Below the pieces are notes generated by a model, which saw nothing but the letters and a program-made list of their open reading frames with translations, was not told the origin of the DNA and searched no databases. Both the position numbers and the translations under genes were made by a program. Shown in pieces: positions 7,971 through 18,056 of a stretch of 64,000 bases of DNA. Origin of the DNA: Roseateles sp. (GTDB taxonomy: Bacteria > Pseudomonadota > Gammaproteobacteria > Burkholderiales > Burkholderiaceae_C); NCBI RefSeq assembly GCF_019237615.1, contig NZ_JAFAGT010000069.1:1-64000 (forward strand). The letters are read 5' to 3'. The stretch's first letter is position 1. Each line of letters opens with the position of its first letter.

Positions 7971-10094
7971 ATGCCCGCTCCCACCCTGCGCCGACTGGCG
8001 CTTTCGATCACGCTCGCCTATCCCGTCCTCAGCCCCGCAGAGCCTCCCCCCGTCGCTGCCGACCTCCAACAGCTCCCGGTCGTGGAAGTCTCCGGTGCCC
8101 GCCAGCGGCTCGACGCCGCCCGCAACGGCCTCTCGCCCGATACCGGCAGCAGCGTCTACCGACTGGAGCGGCAGGACCTGCTCAGCCTGCCGCGAGGCGA
8201 GGCCACGCCGCTGAACCAGGTGATCCTGCAGACGCCTGGCGTGGTGCAGGACTCGTTCGGCCAGCTGCACATCCGTGGCGACCATGCCAATGTGCAGTAC
8301 CGCATCAACGGCGTGATCATTCCCGAGGCCATCAGCGGCTTCGGCCAGGCCCTGGAGACCCGCTTCGCGGATCGCATCAGCGTCCTCACCGGCGCCCTGC
8401 CTGCCCAGTACGGCTACCGCACCGCCGCCGTGGTGGATATTCAGACACGCGGCGAAGTGCCCGATCACGGCGGCAGCATCAGCGTGACAGGTGGCACACG
8501 GGGCCACGGCGAGGTCGCCGCCGACCTGGCAGGCTCGCGGGGTGCGTTCAGCTACTTCTTGACGGGATCCTGGTTGCGCGACGGCGTGGGACTGGAGAAC
8601 CCGACCTCCAGCCGCACCCCCCTGCACGACAGGACCCAGCAGGGCAAGGGCTTTGGCAACCTGTCCTACGTACTCGACGCCGACAGCCGGGTCAGCCTGC
8701 TCTTTGGCATCACCAACAACCGCTTCCAGATCCCCGACGCGCCCGGCCAGACGCCCAACTTCGATCTGGTCAATACGCCGCCCAAGGACTCAGCCACCCT
8801 GGACGCTCATCAGCAAGAACGCAACCGCTTCGCCGTGCTGTCCTACCAGAGCGTCCTGGGACCCAACGTGGACTACCAAGTGTCGCTGTTCCAGCGCAGC
8901 ACCGACGTACGCTACCACCCCGACGCGGTGGGCGACCTCCAGTACAACGGCATCGCGGCCGACATCCTGCGCCGCAACGACGCCGCCGGCGTGCAAGCCG
9001 ACCTGAGCTGGCGGCTGAACTCGGCCCACACCCTGCGCGCCGGTCTGTTCGGCCAGCGGGAGCGCTTCCGCGTGGACAACGGCGCGACCGTCTTCCCCGC
9101 GGACAGCGACGGCAACCAAACCAGCAACGTCCCGCTCCTCATCCAGGACAACAGCCGGATCGATGGCCACCTGGCGGGAATCTATCTGCAGGATGAATGG
9201 AAGCCGGCCAGCGGCCTGGTGGTCAACTACGGCCTGCGCTACGACCGGGTGCACACCGTGGTCAGCGAAAGCCAGTGGAGCCCCCGGCTGGGCCTGGTCT
9301 ACGACCTGAGCAAGACGGTGCGCCTGCATGCCGGTTATGCCCGCTACTTCACGCCGCCGCCGACCGAGAAGATCGACACCACCACGGTCGCCAAGTTCCT
9401 GGGCACGACAAACGCCCTGCCGTCCGATGCGAACACAGCCGTGCGCTCCGAGCGTTCCAACTACTACGACGTCGGCGCCGCCTGGCAGGTCACGCCGCAG
9501 CTGACCATTGGCATTGATGGCTACTACCGCCAGGTCCGGCATCTGCAGGACGAGGGGCAGTTCGGCAACGCCCTGATCTTCTCGGCCTTCAACTACGAGC
9601 AGGGACGCATCTACGGCGCAGAGCTGAGCGCGAGCTACAAGGACAAGCGCTGGTCCAGCTACCTGAACCTGGGCTTCACCCACGCGCGAGGCCGTGGCAT
9701 CGAGACCGGCCAGTTCAACTTCGGTCAGGAGGAGCAGGACTACATCCAGTCGCACTGGGTGCATCTGGACCATGAGCAAAAGCTCAGCGCCTCGGCCGGC
9801 GTGGCCTGGCACCTGGACGGCGACCTCACCCTGAGTGCGGACGCCCTGTTCGGCAGCGGGCTGCGCAACGGCTTTGTCAACACCAGCCACCTGCCCGGCT
9901 ATGCCAGCGTCGATGTGGCGGCAGCCAAGAGTTTCAACCTTGGCAACGGACTCGGAAAGTTCGACGCGCGTCTCTCGGTGGTGAACCTGTTCGACCGGAC
10001 CTACCAGATCCGAGACGGATCGGGCATCGGCGTCAGCGCGCCACAGTTCGGGGCGCGGCGCGGGGTCTACATGACGGTAACGAAGCCTTTCTGA
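7971..10094 (+). CDS. TonB-dependent outer-membrane receptor (unit 1)
   Basis: TonB receptors import scarce ligands such as metal chelates across the outer membrane using the proton motive force. ATG 7971 follows AGGGGG and gives 707 residues with a signal peptide-like N-terminus; the longer ORF from 7656 is a shadow of the upstream gene in another frame. The plug domain is seen as LNQVILQTPGVVQDSFGQLHIRG, and the barrel ends in a terminal Phe (TVTKPF), as expected for BAM substrates. Signature pieces such as YLQDEWKPASGLVVNYGLRYD and ERSNYYDVGAAW are typical. It lies just upstream of zur and after a small His/Cys protein, so a metal substrate is likely, though no Zur box was seen in front. 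Confidence 0.88.
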   Translation: MPAPTLRRLALSITLAYPVLSPAEPPPVAADLQQLPVVEVSGARQRLDAARNGLSPDTGSSVYRLERQDLLSLPRGEATPLNQVILQTPGVVQDSFGQLHIRGDHANVQYRINGVIIPEAISGFGQALETRFADRISVLTGALPAQYGYRTAAVVDIQTRGEVPDHGGSISVTGGTRGHGEVAADLAGSRGAFSYFLTGSWLRDGVGLENPTSSRTPLHDRTQQGKGFGNLSYVLDADSRVSLLFGITNNRFQIPDAPGQTPNFDLVNTPPKDSATLDAHQQERNRFAVLSYQSVLGPNVDYQVSLFQRSTDVRYHPDAVGDLQYNGIAADILRRNDAAGVQADLSWRLNSAHTLRAGLFGQRERFRVDNGATVFPADSDGNQTSNVPLLIQDNSRIDGHLAGIYLQDEWKPASGLVVNYGLRYDRVHTVVSESQWSPRLGLVYDLSKTVRLHAGYARYFTPPPTEKIDTTTVAKFLGTTNALPSDANTAVRSERSNYYDVGAAWQVTPQLTIGIDGYYRQVRHLQDEGQFGNALIFSAFNYEQGRIYGAELSASYKDKRWSSYLNLGFTHARGRGIETGQFNFGQEEQDYIQSHWVHLDHEQKLSASAGVAWHLDGDLTLSADALFGSGLRNGFVNTSHLPGYASVDVAAAKSFNLGNGLGKFDARLSVVNLFDRTYQIRDGSGIGVSAPQFGARRGVYMTVTKPF

Positions 10095-10494
10095 GGCGTA
10101 CCTTGGTGCAGGCGACAACGCAGTGGATGGGCGGGCCGCACCCTTGGTCCCGGCGTCGACAAGCGGGCGTGACCGGGCCGGGCCGGGCGGGAGAGATCCA
10201 AAGTGCCGTCCACCGCGGTCCCGATAGCGGCGATCGGGTATGCCGGCCCCTCCCGTCCTATCTGCAGCGGCATCTGGCCATAGGGCTGAACGGCGTCCGG
10301 ATTCCTTCGATCACTCTCCCTTGCCGAGCGTTGCCACAGGCTGCGCATCCGTCGAGTGCCCTGTGCGGCAAGGGTGGTTAGGCCGCGCATGTGCAGCCCC
10401 ACCTGCGACTGGCCCGCAAGAGTTCCCCGGAAGCGATAGACTGTGACCGTTACAACATTACATTCATCCGGTACAACAGATCCTGGAGCTGGAC
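10095..10494. other. Intergenic region before zur
   Basis: No gene is recognised between the TonB receptor and zur. The last 60 bases hold a degenerate Zur-box-like element, listed separately; the remainder shows nothing I can support. Confidence 0.35.
10445..10460. promoter_or_regulatory. Degenerate Zur-box-like site before zur
   Basis: The stretch GTTACAACATTA matches 10 of 12 bases of one side of the perfect palindrome found at 13237-13252 (GTTATAACATCA). It lies 35 bases before the zur start, a suitable place for autoregulation. The other half-site is poorly conserved, so this is tentative. Confidence 0.35.
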
Positions 10495-10896
10495 ATGTCA
10501 CACGCGCCCGAGCTGACGAAGCATCAAACGCTGGTGTTCAATGCCCTCACGCATGGGGTTGGGCCGGCCAGCGCCTACGACTTGCTGGACCAGCTGCGCG
10601 GGGAAGGGCTGCGCGCGCCGCAGCAGGTCTATCGCGCGCTGGACAAGCTCGTCGAGTACGGACTGGTCCACCGCCTCGAGAGCCTGAACTCCTTCGTCGC
10701 CTGCGCCCATCCCCATGACCACAAGCATGGTCTGCTCGCCTTTGCGATCTGTGACAGCTGCGGCCATGTGGACGAGTTCTCCGATGTGACCATCGAGCGG
10801 CGCCTCAAGAACTGGTCGAACGACCACGGCTTCAGACCGGGCCATGCGGCGATCGAACTGCATGGCACCTGCGCCCGCTGCGAGGCGCCGCAGTAA
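10495..10896 (+). CDS. zur: Zinc uptake regulator Zur (Fur family)
   Basis: Zur is a dimeric zinc-sensing repressor that shuts off zinc uptake genes when zinc is sufficient. The 133-residue protein has the Fur-family winged helix (SAYDLLDQLRGEG...QVYRALDKLVEYGLVHRLES) and the Zur-like SFVACAHPHDHKHGL. Two CxxC pairs for the structural zinc are present: CDSCGH and, at the C-terminus, CARC. VHRLESLNSFVAC is closer to Zur than to Fur proper. It is convergent with the TonB receptor that ends at 10900, three bases away. The palindrome between that receptor and the cobN-like gene is the probable target. Confidence 0.85.
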   Translation: MSHAPELTKHQTLVFNALTHGVGPASAYDLLDQLRGEGLRAPQQVYRALDKLVEYGLVHRLESLNSFVACAHPHDHKHGLLAFAICDSCGHVDEFSDVTIERRLKNWSNDHGFRPGHAAIELHGTCARCEAPQ

Positions 10897-10899
10897 TCG

Positions 10900-13209
10900 T
10901 CAGAAGTCGACCTTGAGGCTCGCGGATATGGTTCTGCCGGGCGCGGTATAGGCCGACAGACGGGCATCATTGGCGGTCAGCGAACTCACTGCGGACCAGT
11001 CGAAATACTGTCGGTCGAAGAGGTTGTAGACCGCCGCATTCAGCGTGGCTTGCTTGCCCAGCCGCCAGTAAGCCGTGAGATCCGCGGTGCCGTAGCCAGC
11101 CGTGGTCAGCGGCACAGGCATGGTCGAGCCGGTCTGCGCGAGCGCCCGGTTGACCCGTGTCTTGGCATCCACGATATTGCCGATCAGCTGTCCGCCGAAA
11201 CGACCGCCGCGCTCGTCCCAACGAAGTCCCGCGATCAGACGGGCGGGCTGGATGCTGTTGATCGGCTGGCCGCTGCTCCTGTCATTGCCGATCGACCATT
11301 GCATCGCGCCGATCAGGCGCCAGGCGTCAACGGCATTCAACCAGCGTCCGATCGGCAGTTGCCCCCGCGCCTCGACGCCGTAGATTTCCACCTCGCCTAT
11401 GTTGCGCGATTGAAAGCGCCGTATCGGCCGTGTGCTGCCGCTCGCACCCGCGGGGATGTAGGCGATCATGTCCGTGCTGATGAAGTCGGTGTAGCGGTTG
11501 TAGAACGCCGACAGCTCATAGGAACCGGCACCGGCCATGCCACGCAGTCCGAATTCGACACCCTTGCTGTGTTCAGGCTTGAGATTCGGGTTGGGGATGA
11601 AGTCGTGGATGAAAGTTGCCACCGCGACTTGGCCCACGCGATTGAGCTGGTCATGGGTCGGCATGCGAAAGCCCGTCACGTAGTTGGCAAAGACAACCTG
11701 CTTGGGCTGCCACTCGTAGCTCAGGCCCAGGCGCGGAGTCCATGCCCCCTGCGACAGCCCAACCGGCGTGGCGTTGGCGACGTTGGCATTGGCAAACAGC
11801 GCATCGGGCTTGGGTGTGAGGCGGTAGCTGTCAAAACGCAGGCTGGGCGTCAACCGCAGTCGGCCGTCCCCAAAGGCCATTTCATCCTGGACGAACAGGC
11901 CGACGTTGCGCACATCGGTGTCGGGAGCGGTCTTGCGAGGGTACACATAGCCGTCGATGACGCTGGTCAGGCCCGCGCCAAGCACTGTCTTCTGCGAAGC
12001 GTCGCTATACACACCCACCGATTTCGACAACAGGTCCACTCCGGTCACCCAGCGGTGCGTGATGCCCCCCGCGTCGAGGCGTCCATCGAGCTGGACGTTG
12101 CCTGACCACTGCGGCTCGCTGTGAGACAGCAGGCCGTCACGCAGCAAGGCGGTCGCGGCGCCGGGCGGCTGCCTGTTCTCGTAGGTGCGCTCCCTGGAGG
12201 TGCTGCGCTGGTAGTCGATCTGCGCGGAGAAGCGTTCGAACCACCTGCCATCGGGTGCATAGTCATAGGCCAAGCCGATCCGGTTGCGCTGACTGTCATC
12301 CTGGGCACGGCTTCCGGTGAGGGTCGTGCCGCCCGCCAACGGACCGAGCAGCGAGCGCTGATCTGTCTCGATCGAATTTTCATAGTGCTCGACGGTGAGC
12401 GTCAACGCCTGCGCGGAGCAGACGTCAAGCACCGACTTGAGCAACAGGTTGCGCAGCTGCGAGCTCTGCGGGTTGGGATGAAGCGAACTGTCCGGATGGT
12501 TCTCCAGTTCGTGGCCATTGCGCGCCGACAGCGACACAAGGTTTTGTGTGGCGCCGGCACGGAACGCCAGGTTGGCATGGGACCAGCGGGCGCCGTCGCG
12601 ACCGTCATAGCCCACGGAAGCCGACCCGGCAATCGACTGGCTGCCGTCAAGGAGGTCCTGTGGCGACAGCGTACGGAACAGCACCACGCCGGCCAAGGCA
12701 TCACTACCGTAAAGGCTGGATGCCGGCCCGCGCAGCACTTCGGCCCGACCTAGTGACAACGGATCGAGCTTGAGCTGGCCCAGGTTCGCGCCCGAGGCCG
12801 CGTAGCCTCCGGGCAACCTGACGCCGTCGACCAGCAGCGCCAGCCGCTGGCCGCCGATCCCGCGCACCTCGATGCCGGCCTCATCGCCACGCCCCCGCGG
12901 CTCGCGGGTCACTGCGACACCGGGTTCATAGCGCAGCAGCTCCGAGAAGTCGGTGACCAACTGTTCCTGCAACTGCGCCTCGCCGATCACATTGATGGTG
13001 GTCGGTGTGGTCAGTGCTGGAGCGGGGCGGCGGGTGGCGGTCACGACCACGGAAGGAAGCTCTTGCGCTGCAACCGGCGCAGCCGCCAGAGATGCCTTGA
13101 AAGCTGCCAACGGTTGGGGGCCTTGCCCCTCCTCAGCCCAGGAGATCGAACTCGCGGCCACCCCGAGCACCCCCAGAGCAGCCGCCTGCAGCGGCCTCAA
13201 ACGAAACAT
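10900..13209 (-). CDS. TonB-dependent receptor, probably Zur-regulated
   Basis: 769 residues from ATG 13209, which has AGGAG at good spacing; the 38 upstream residues of the longest ORF are discarded because they would cross the operator. It has a signal peptide, an N-terminal ELPSVVVTATR segment, a plug with LLRYEPGVAVTREPRGRG...IEVRGIGGQRLALLVDGVR, and a barrel ending in Phe (SASLKVDF). The plug style resembles heme/cobalamin receptors (HmuR, BtuB-like). It is divergent from the cobN-like operon and shares a perfect palindromic operator with it. P. aeruginosa has a comparable receptor (PA1922, cirA) beside a CobN-like gene, reported as zinc-responsive. The ligand is unknown. Confidence 0.9.
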   Translation of the reverse strand: MFRLRPLQAAALGVLGVAASSISWAEEGQGPQPLAAFKASLAAAPVAAQELPSVVVTATRRPAPALTTPTTINVIGEAQLQEQLVTDFSELLRYEPGVAVTREPRGRGDEAGIEVRGIGGQRLALLVDGVRLPGGYAASGANLGQLKLDPLSLGRAEVLRGPASSLYGSDALAGVVLFRTLSPQDLLDGSQSIAGSASVGYDGRDGARWSHANLAFRAGATQNLVSLSARNGHELENHPDSSLHPNPQSSQLRNLLLKSVLDVCSAQALTLTVEHYENSIETDQRSLLGPLAGGTTLTGSRAQDDSQRNRIGLAYDYAPDGRWFERFSAQIDYQRSTSRERTYENRQPPGAATALLRDGLLSHSEPQWSGNVQLDGRLDAGGITHRWVTGVDLLSKSVGVYSDASQKTVLGAGLTSVIDGYVYPRKTAPDTDVRNVGLFVQDEMAFGDGRLRLTPSLRFDSYRLTPKPDALFANANVANATPVGLSQGAWTPRLGLSYEWQPKQVVFANYVTGFRMPTHDQLNRVGQVAVATFIHDFIPNPNLKPEHSKGVEFGLRGMAGAGSYELSAFYNRYTDFISTDMIAYIPAGASGSTRPIRRFQSRNIGEVEIYGVEARGQLPIGRWLNAVDAWRLIGAMQWSIGNDRSSGQPINSIQPARLIAGLRWDERGGRFGGQLIGNIVDAKTRVNRALAQTGSTMPVPLTTAGYGTADLTAYWRLGKQATLNAAVYNLFDRQYFDWSAVSSLTANDARLSAYTAPGRTISASLKVDF

Positions 13210-13236
13210 GACATCTCCTGTTGTTCCAAAAATGTT

Positions 13237-13252
13237 TGATGTTATAACATCA
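13237..13252. promoter_or_regulatory. Zur-box-like palindrome between TonB receptor and cobN-like operon
   Basis: TGATGTTATAACATCA is a perfect 16-bp palindrome containing TGTTATAACA, close to the known enterobacterial Zur sites (TGTTATANTATAACA type). It sits 27 bases upstream of the receptor start on the minus strand and immediately before the cobN-like gene on the plus strand, so one dimeric repressor could control both. A Zur gene lies 2.3 kb away. The assignment to Zur rather than another Fur-family member is inference. Confidence 0.75.
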
Positions 13253-13262
13253 CACTCAGATC

Positions 13263-16200
13263 GTGAATCTGAATTCGTTGCATGTAATGGATGCGGGAGA
13301 TATGCGCCTCTACTCGATGACAAGCCGGCCCCGGCGACAAAAGCTGCTGGCCGGTGTGCTGCTCATGATTGCCCTGGCCGCAGGCTGGACAACCTGGCTG
13401 ACCTGGCTCGCTCCCACGCGCATTGCGCTGGTCAACTATCCGGAGTTCCAGATCGCGCGAATGATGAGGTCGAGCACCTCATCATTCGCGCGGGTCGAAC
13501 TGCTTGCGATTGACCATCTGGACCGTGCGTCACGCTACGACCTTGTGCTGCTGTTTGGACGTGGACTCAAACTGGACGACGCGCAGATCCAGCAGCTGCG
13601 CTCGACCGGCCTCGCGGGCACGCCCGTCTATGTCGATGGCGCGACCAATCCCCAGCACGACGGCCTGACCACGCTCAAGGGCGCAGATCTGGACGCCGTT
13701 GCCGGCTATCTGCGCGGTGGTGGCCCGGTCAACTATGCGAGGCTGCTTTCCTATGCGCGCCGCACGCTTGACGGCAAGACCTTGTTCGCCGGCGATGTCG
13801 GGCCGCCGCAACCCGTACCGCAGGACGTGTTCTTCCACCTGGGCGACGAGGCGGTCTTTCCTGGCTTCGACACCTTCCAGCAGTGGCTGCGCCAGCGTCC
13901 TGGCTGGCGGCCTGGTCGCCCACGGCTGGCGCTCCTGACCAGCGTGCCAGGCCCGTTCAATGCCAATCGCGACCATGTGGATGCCCTGATCCGCACCTTC
14001 GAGGCACGTGGCTTCGAGGTGATTCCAATCTCGGCGACGCGCCAGCGGCTGGCCTTCCTGAAGGCTGCGGATCCCGCGGCGGTCGTCTACATGCCGCATG
14101 GCCGGCTTACCTTGGGCCAGGCGGACGAGGCACGGCAGTGGCTGGAGGCCCGCAATGTTCCCCTCTTCGCGCCCCTGACGGTGTTCTCCGAGGCCGGGCG
14201 TTGGGAGGCGGACCAGCGCAGCTTTGACGGCGGACTGATGAGCATGTCGGTCACGTTGCCCGAGATCGACGGTGCGACGGCGCCGATGGCCATTGCCGCG
14301 CAGTTCCGCGGCGACGACGGCCTGCGAGTATTCCGGGCGTTGCCCACACGGCTCGACCGCTTCGCCGACCTGGTGCAGCGCACGCTGGCCCTGAAGGCCA
14401 AGCCCAATGCCGAGAAAAAGCTGGCCATCTACTACTACAAGGGTCCGGGTCAAAGTGCCTTGACGGCCGGCGATCTGGAGGTGGCGCCCTCGCTCTATGC
14501 GCAATTGCAGGAGCTCAAGCGGGCCGGCTACCGGGTGGACGGCCTTCCCGCCACGGAGGAGGCCTTCGAGAAGCTGCTGCAGCGCCGCGGCCCCAACATA
14601 GGTCCCTATGCCAAGGGTGACTTCTCCCGCTTCCTGCAGGGGGCCGAACCTGCGCTGGTCTCGGCCACGCAGCTGGCGGGCTGGTGTGGCAAGGCGCTGC
14701 CGAAAGCGCTTTGCGAACAAGTGATCCAGCAATACGGCCCCGCACCGGGTGCCTACTTGAGCACTGAAAGCCATGTGGCTGTCGCGCGCGTGCCCCTGGG
14801 CAATGTGGTGTTGCTGCCGCAGCCGCTGCCTGGCGTCGGTGACGACTCGTTCAAGCTCGTCCATGGTGCGCACCAGGCACCACCTTGGCCCTATGTCGCC
14901 TCCTACCTGTGGATGCGCGAGGTCTTTGGTGCCGATGCGGTGATGCATTTCGGCACGCATGGCAGCCTGGAGTTCACGCCGCACAAGCAGGTGGCGCTGT
15001 CGGACAAGGACTGGCCTGACGCCCTGATCGGTGGCCTGCCGCATGTCTACCTGTACACCATGGCCAATGTGGGTGAGGCGATGATGGCCAAGCGTCGCAG
15101 CTATGCCGCCGTCGTTTCCCATCTGACGCCGCCGCTGCGCGAAGGCGGTGCGCAGCTGGCCTACAAGCGGCTCGCGGACGGCCTGCAGACCTGGGCTGCT
15201 GCAACAGGGGCCCTGAAGAGCCAGTATGGACGGGACATGCAGCATCAGGCCGTCGAGCTCGGGCTGCACCGCGATATGGGCCTCGAGGCGAGCGGATCTT
15301 GGAGTGACGAGCAGCTCGAGCGCCTGGCCGACCACATGGAAACGGTGGAAAGTGCCCGCATCACCGCGGGCCTGTACACGCTGGGACGCCCCTATGCGCC
15401 GCAAGCGATCGACACAACAGCCCGATTGATGGGGCTGGATGCGCTGGTGCAGGCGCTGGCGGAGCTGGACGTGGCCCGCGGCAGCGTGCCACGCGAGAGG
15501 CTCGATCGCTCGGCTTGGTTAAGCGCCACCTACCGTCCCCGTGCAGATGCACTGATTGCGGACGTCGAGCGCGGCATGCCGCCCGAACAGGTGTTGGCGG
15601 GTGCAGTCAGGCCCGAAGAGCTGCGGCGCGCACTTGCCTGGCAGACCACCCAGCGCCGCCCCGGCGATGACGAGCTGGTGCGGGGCTTCGCGTCGCTGGG
15701 CAACGTACGCTCACCGGCCAAGCGCCCACCGGAGGCAGCAATGGACGAGGCGTCGCTGCGCCGGCACCTGGCCCGCGCGCTGGCCGATCCTAAGAAGCGC
15801 CGGTTCCTGGAGGAGCTGCGCTCGGACCAGAAGCTCCGCCAAGCCCTGCGCACGCTCGATCCCGACTCGCTACAGGCGGCGCGTAGCGTCTCCCGGTCGA
15901 TACCGGCGATGGCCGAGGCATTGGACATAGCGACCGATGCAGACGTCAGACCCGTGCTGGCCGCCATGGCGTCGGAAGCCGTGCGCCAGCGCATGCTCGG
16001 CTGGATGGCCCAGCCGACACTGCAGGCGGACGTCGACGCCGAGGCGCGACGTCAGCGCGAGGCGCTGCTGGCGCAGGCGCGCCAGCACGAGCCTGCACTC
16101 GATCTGGCGGAGACCAACACGGATGCCCAGATGGCCGTCCGACAGGTTCGCGCCCTCGACGCCGGCGCGCAGGAAAAACTGACGGCGGCGCTGCGCTTCT

Positions 16201-18056
16201 GGCGCGACGCCCGTGGCTTGAGCGGTGAGCACGAAAGCCGCCGCCAAGCGGCCACGGCGGGCATCGGCCGGTTGCTGCAGGCGCTGGAGCACGATTCTGT
16301 AGCCCGCGCCGACCGCGAGCGTCGATTCGCCGAGGCGGTCTTGACCCTGCAGAATCGCCTGCGCGCCATTCCTGGCTACCGCGGCCTCCTGGCCGACAGT
16401 CCACGGCGCGAACTGGCCTCGCTCACGAACGCGCTGGCGGGCGGATTCACTTCGCCGTCCTCCGGCGGGGATGCACTCGTCAACCCGGCCGCACTGCCCA
16501 CTGGCCGCAACCTGTTTGCCATCGACGCCGAGAAGACGCCCTCCGAGCAGGCCTGGGCCGTGGGGCGCAAGCTGGCGGACCAGTTGCTGGCACAACACCG
16601 CGCCGCGCACGGCGGGGCCTGGCCGACCAAGGTGGCCTTCACGCTGTGGGCGGGAGACTTCATCCAGACCGAAGGCGCCGGCCTCGCGCAAGTCCTGTAT
16701 CTGCTGGGCGTCTCGCCCGTGCGCGATGCCTTCGGACGCGTCTCGGGGCTGCGGCTGATTCCGCGCGACGAGCTGGGCCGTCCGCGCATCGACGTGGTGG
16801 TCCAGACCTCAGGGCAGCTGCGCGACCTGGCCGCTTCGCGCCTGTACCTGGTGAACCAGGCCGTGGCGATGGCGGCGCAGGCTCGCGAAGCCGACAACGC
16901 CGTGGCACAGGGCGTGCAGTCGGTCGAACGCCAGCTCAAGGAACGCGGCGCGGCTCCGGCCGACGCCAGGCGTTTCGCCACCGTGAGGGTCTTTGGCAGC
17001 GTCGACGGCGGCTACGGCACCGGCATCATGCGCATGGTCGAGGCCGGCGACCGGTGGAAGGACCGCTCGGAGGTCGCACGCACCTATCTGGCCAACATGA
17101 ACGCGACGTTCGGTGAGGGCGAACTGTGGGGGGCCTCGCAGCCCGGCGCCTTCGAAGCGGCGCTGGCAGGCACGCAGATGGTGGTCCAGCCGCTGCAATC
17201 CAACACCTGGGGACCGATCTCGCTGGACCATGTCTACGAGTTCATGGGCGGCCTGAATCTTGCCGTGCACGAGGTCACCGGACAGGACCCTGCGGCCTAC
17301 TTCAACGACTATCGCAACGCATCACGCCCCACCGTTCGGGAAGCCGTGGCCGCCATTGCGGTCGAGGCGCGCGCGACGCTGCTGAACCCGGCCTACGTCG
17401 AAGCCATGAGCCGGGGCGGCGCTTCATCGGCCGAGGTTTTCGCAGAAACCTTCCGCAACCTCTATGGCTGGAACGTCATGAAGCCTTCAGCCATTCCCGG
17501 CGAGCTGTGGGACGCACTGGACGAGGCCTACGTGCGCGACGCACGCGGCATGGGCGCTCATGCCTTCTTCGAGCGCGTGAACCCCTATGCGCTGCAGGAG
17601 ATGACGGCGGTGATGCTGGAGACGGCGCGCAAGGGCTACTGGCAGCCCGGCAGCGATAGGCTGCACGCGATCGCTCAGCTGCACGCCGATCTGGTGGCGC
17701 GTTTCGGTGCCAGCGGCACCGAGTTCGTCAACGGCAACCGTGAACTGCGGCGCTTCATCGCCAGCCAGCTTCCGGCCCAGGCGCGGGCGTCCTATGACGA
17801 CGCGCTGCAGCAAGCCAATGAGGGCACAGCCATCGCGACCGAGAAGGCGACGGTGCTGCATCAAGAGAATTCACCGTCGGCCGCCGGCGCAACGGCTGGC
17901 CGTGCCGACACGAAACCGGCTGCTCAGACACCGCGAGGACTGCTGCCGCGCTTCGGAGGTGCCGGCGCCGCGGTGGTGGCCGTCGCGCTGCTTGCCCTGG
18001 CTGCACTCGCCTGGTGGTTGCGCCGTCGCTTCGTTCAGACCGAGGCGCCGACATGA
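13263..18056 (+). CDS. Membrane-anchored CobN-like (HmuS-type) chelatase homologue
   Basis: A very large protein (1597 residues from GTG 13263) related to CobN, the big subunit of aerobic cobaltochelatase, and to HmuS of Bacteroides hmu loci. The CobN core shows as VMHFGTHGSLEFTPHK, then LIGGLPHVYLYTMANVGEA and AKRRSY...HLTPP, and later GGYGTGIMRMVEAGDRWKDR. Unlike CobN it has membrane segments at both ends (near residues 29-50 and 1560-1585) and a long helical, charged insertion near residues 770-1030. Starts at 13287, 13302 (after GGGAG, close spacing) and 13317 are also possible; the operator just upstream favours a downstream one. No CobS or CobT is nearby, so B12 synthesis is unlikely; metal handling during uptake is more likely. 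Confidence 0.85.
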   Translation: MNLNSLHVMDAGDMRLYSMTSRPRRQKLLAGVLLMIALAAGWTTWLTWLAPTRIALVNYPEFQIARMMRSSTSSFARVELLAIDHLDRASRYDLVLLFGRGLKLDDAQIQQLRSTGLAGTPVYVDGATNPQHDGLTTLKGADLDAVAGYLRGGGPVNYARLLSYARRTLDGKTLFAGDVGPPQPVPQDVFFHLGDEAVFPGFDTFQQWLRQRPGWRPGRPRLALLTSVPGPFNANRDHVDALIRTFEARGFEVIPISATRQRLAFLKAADPAAVVYMPHGRLTLGQADEARQWLEARNVPLFAPLTVFSEAGRWEADQRSFDGGLMSMSVTLPEIDGATAPMAIAAQFRGDDGLRVFRALPTRLDRFADLVQRTLALKAKPNAEKKLAIYYYKGPGQSALTAGDLEVAPSLYAQLQELKRAGYRVDGLPATEEAFEKLLQRRGPNIGPYAKGDFSRFLQGAEPALVSATQLAGWCGKALPKALCEQVIQQYGPAPGAYLSTESHVAVARVPLGNVVLLPQPLPGVGDDSFKLVHGAHQAPPWPYVASYLWMREVFGADAVMHFGTHGSLEFTPHKQVALSDKDWPDALIGGLPHVYLYTMANVGEAMMAKRRSYAAVVSHLTPPLREGGAQLAYKRLADGLQTWAAATGALKSQYGRDMQHQAVELGLHRDMGLEASGSWSDEQLERLADHMETVESARITAGLYTLGRPYAPQAIDTTARLMGLDALVQALAELDVARGSVPRERLDRSAWLSATYRPRADALIADVERGMPPEQVLAGAVRPEELRRALAWQTTQRRPGDDELVRGFASLGNVRSPAKRPPEAAMDEASLRRHLARALADPKKRRFLEELRSDQKLRQALRTLDPDSLQAARSVSRSIPAMAEALDIATDADVRPVLAAMASEAVRQRMLGWMAQPTLQADVDAEARRQREALLAQARQHEPALDLAETNTDAQMAVRQVRALDAGAQEKLTAALRFWRDARGLSGEHESRRQAATAGIGRLLQALEHDSVARADRERRFAEAVLTLQNRLRAIPGYRGLLADSPRRELASLTNALAGGFTSPSSGGDALVNPAALPTGRNLFAIDAEKTPSEQAWAVGRKLADQLLAQHRAAHGGAWPTKVAFTLWAGDFIQTEGAGLAQVLYLLGVSPVRDAFGRVSGLRLIPRDELGRPRIDVVVQTSGQLRDLAASRLYLVNQAVAMAAQAREADNAVAQGVQSVERQLKERGAAPADARRFATVRVFGSVDGGYGTGIMRMVEAGDRWKDRSEVARTYLANMNATFGEGELWGASQPGAFEAALAGTQMVVQPLQSNTWGPISLDHVYEFMGGLNLAVHEVTGQDPAAYFNDYRNASRPTVREAVAAIAVEARATLLNPAYVEAMSRGGASSAEVFAETFRNLYGWNVMKPSAIPGELWDALDEAYVRDARGMGAHAFFERVNPYALQEMTAVMLETARKGYWQPGSDRLHAIAQLHADLVARFGASGTEFVNGNRELRRFIASQLPAQARASYDDALQQANEGTAIATEKATVLHQENSPSAAGATAGRADTKPAAQTPRGLLPRFGGAGAAVVAVALLALAALAWWLRRRFVQTEAPT

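Noticed and set aside
13530-15404. 624-residue minus-strand ORF opposite the CobN-like gene
   Set aside because: No motifs, and CobN signatures lie on the plus strand throughout; long antisense ORFs are common in GC-rich coding DNA.
13263-18056. CobN-like gene as a cobalamin-synthesis cobaltochelatase
   Set aside because: No CobS, CobT or other cob genes are nearby; the membrane anchors, the ExbB-like and DUF2149 partners and the Zur-like operator point to metal uptake instead.
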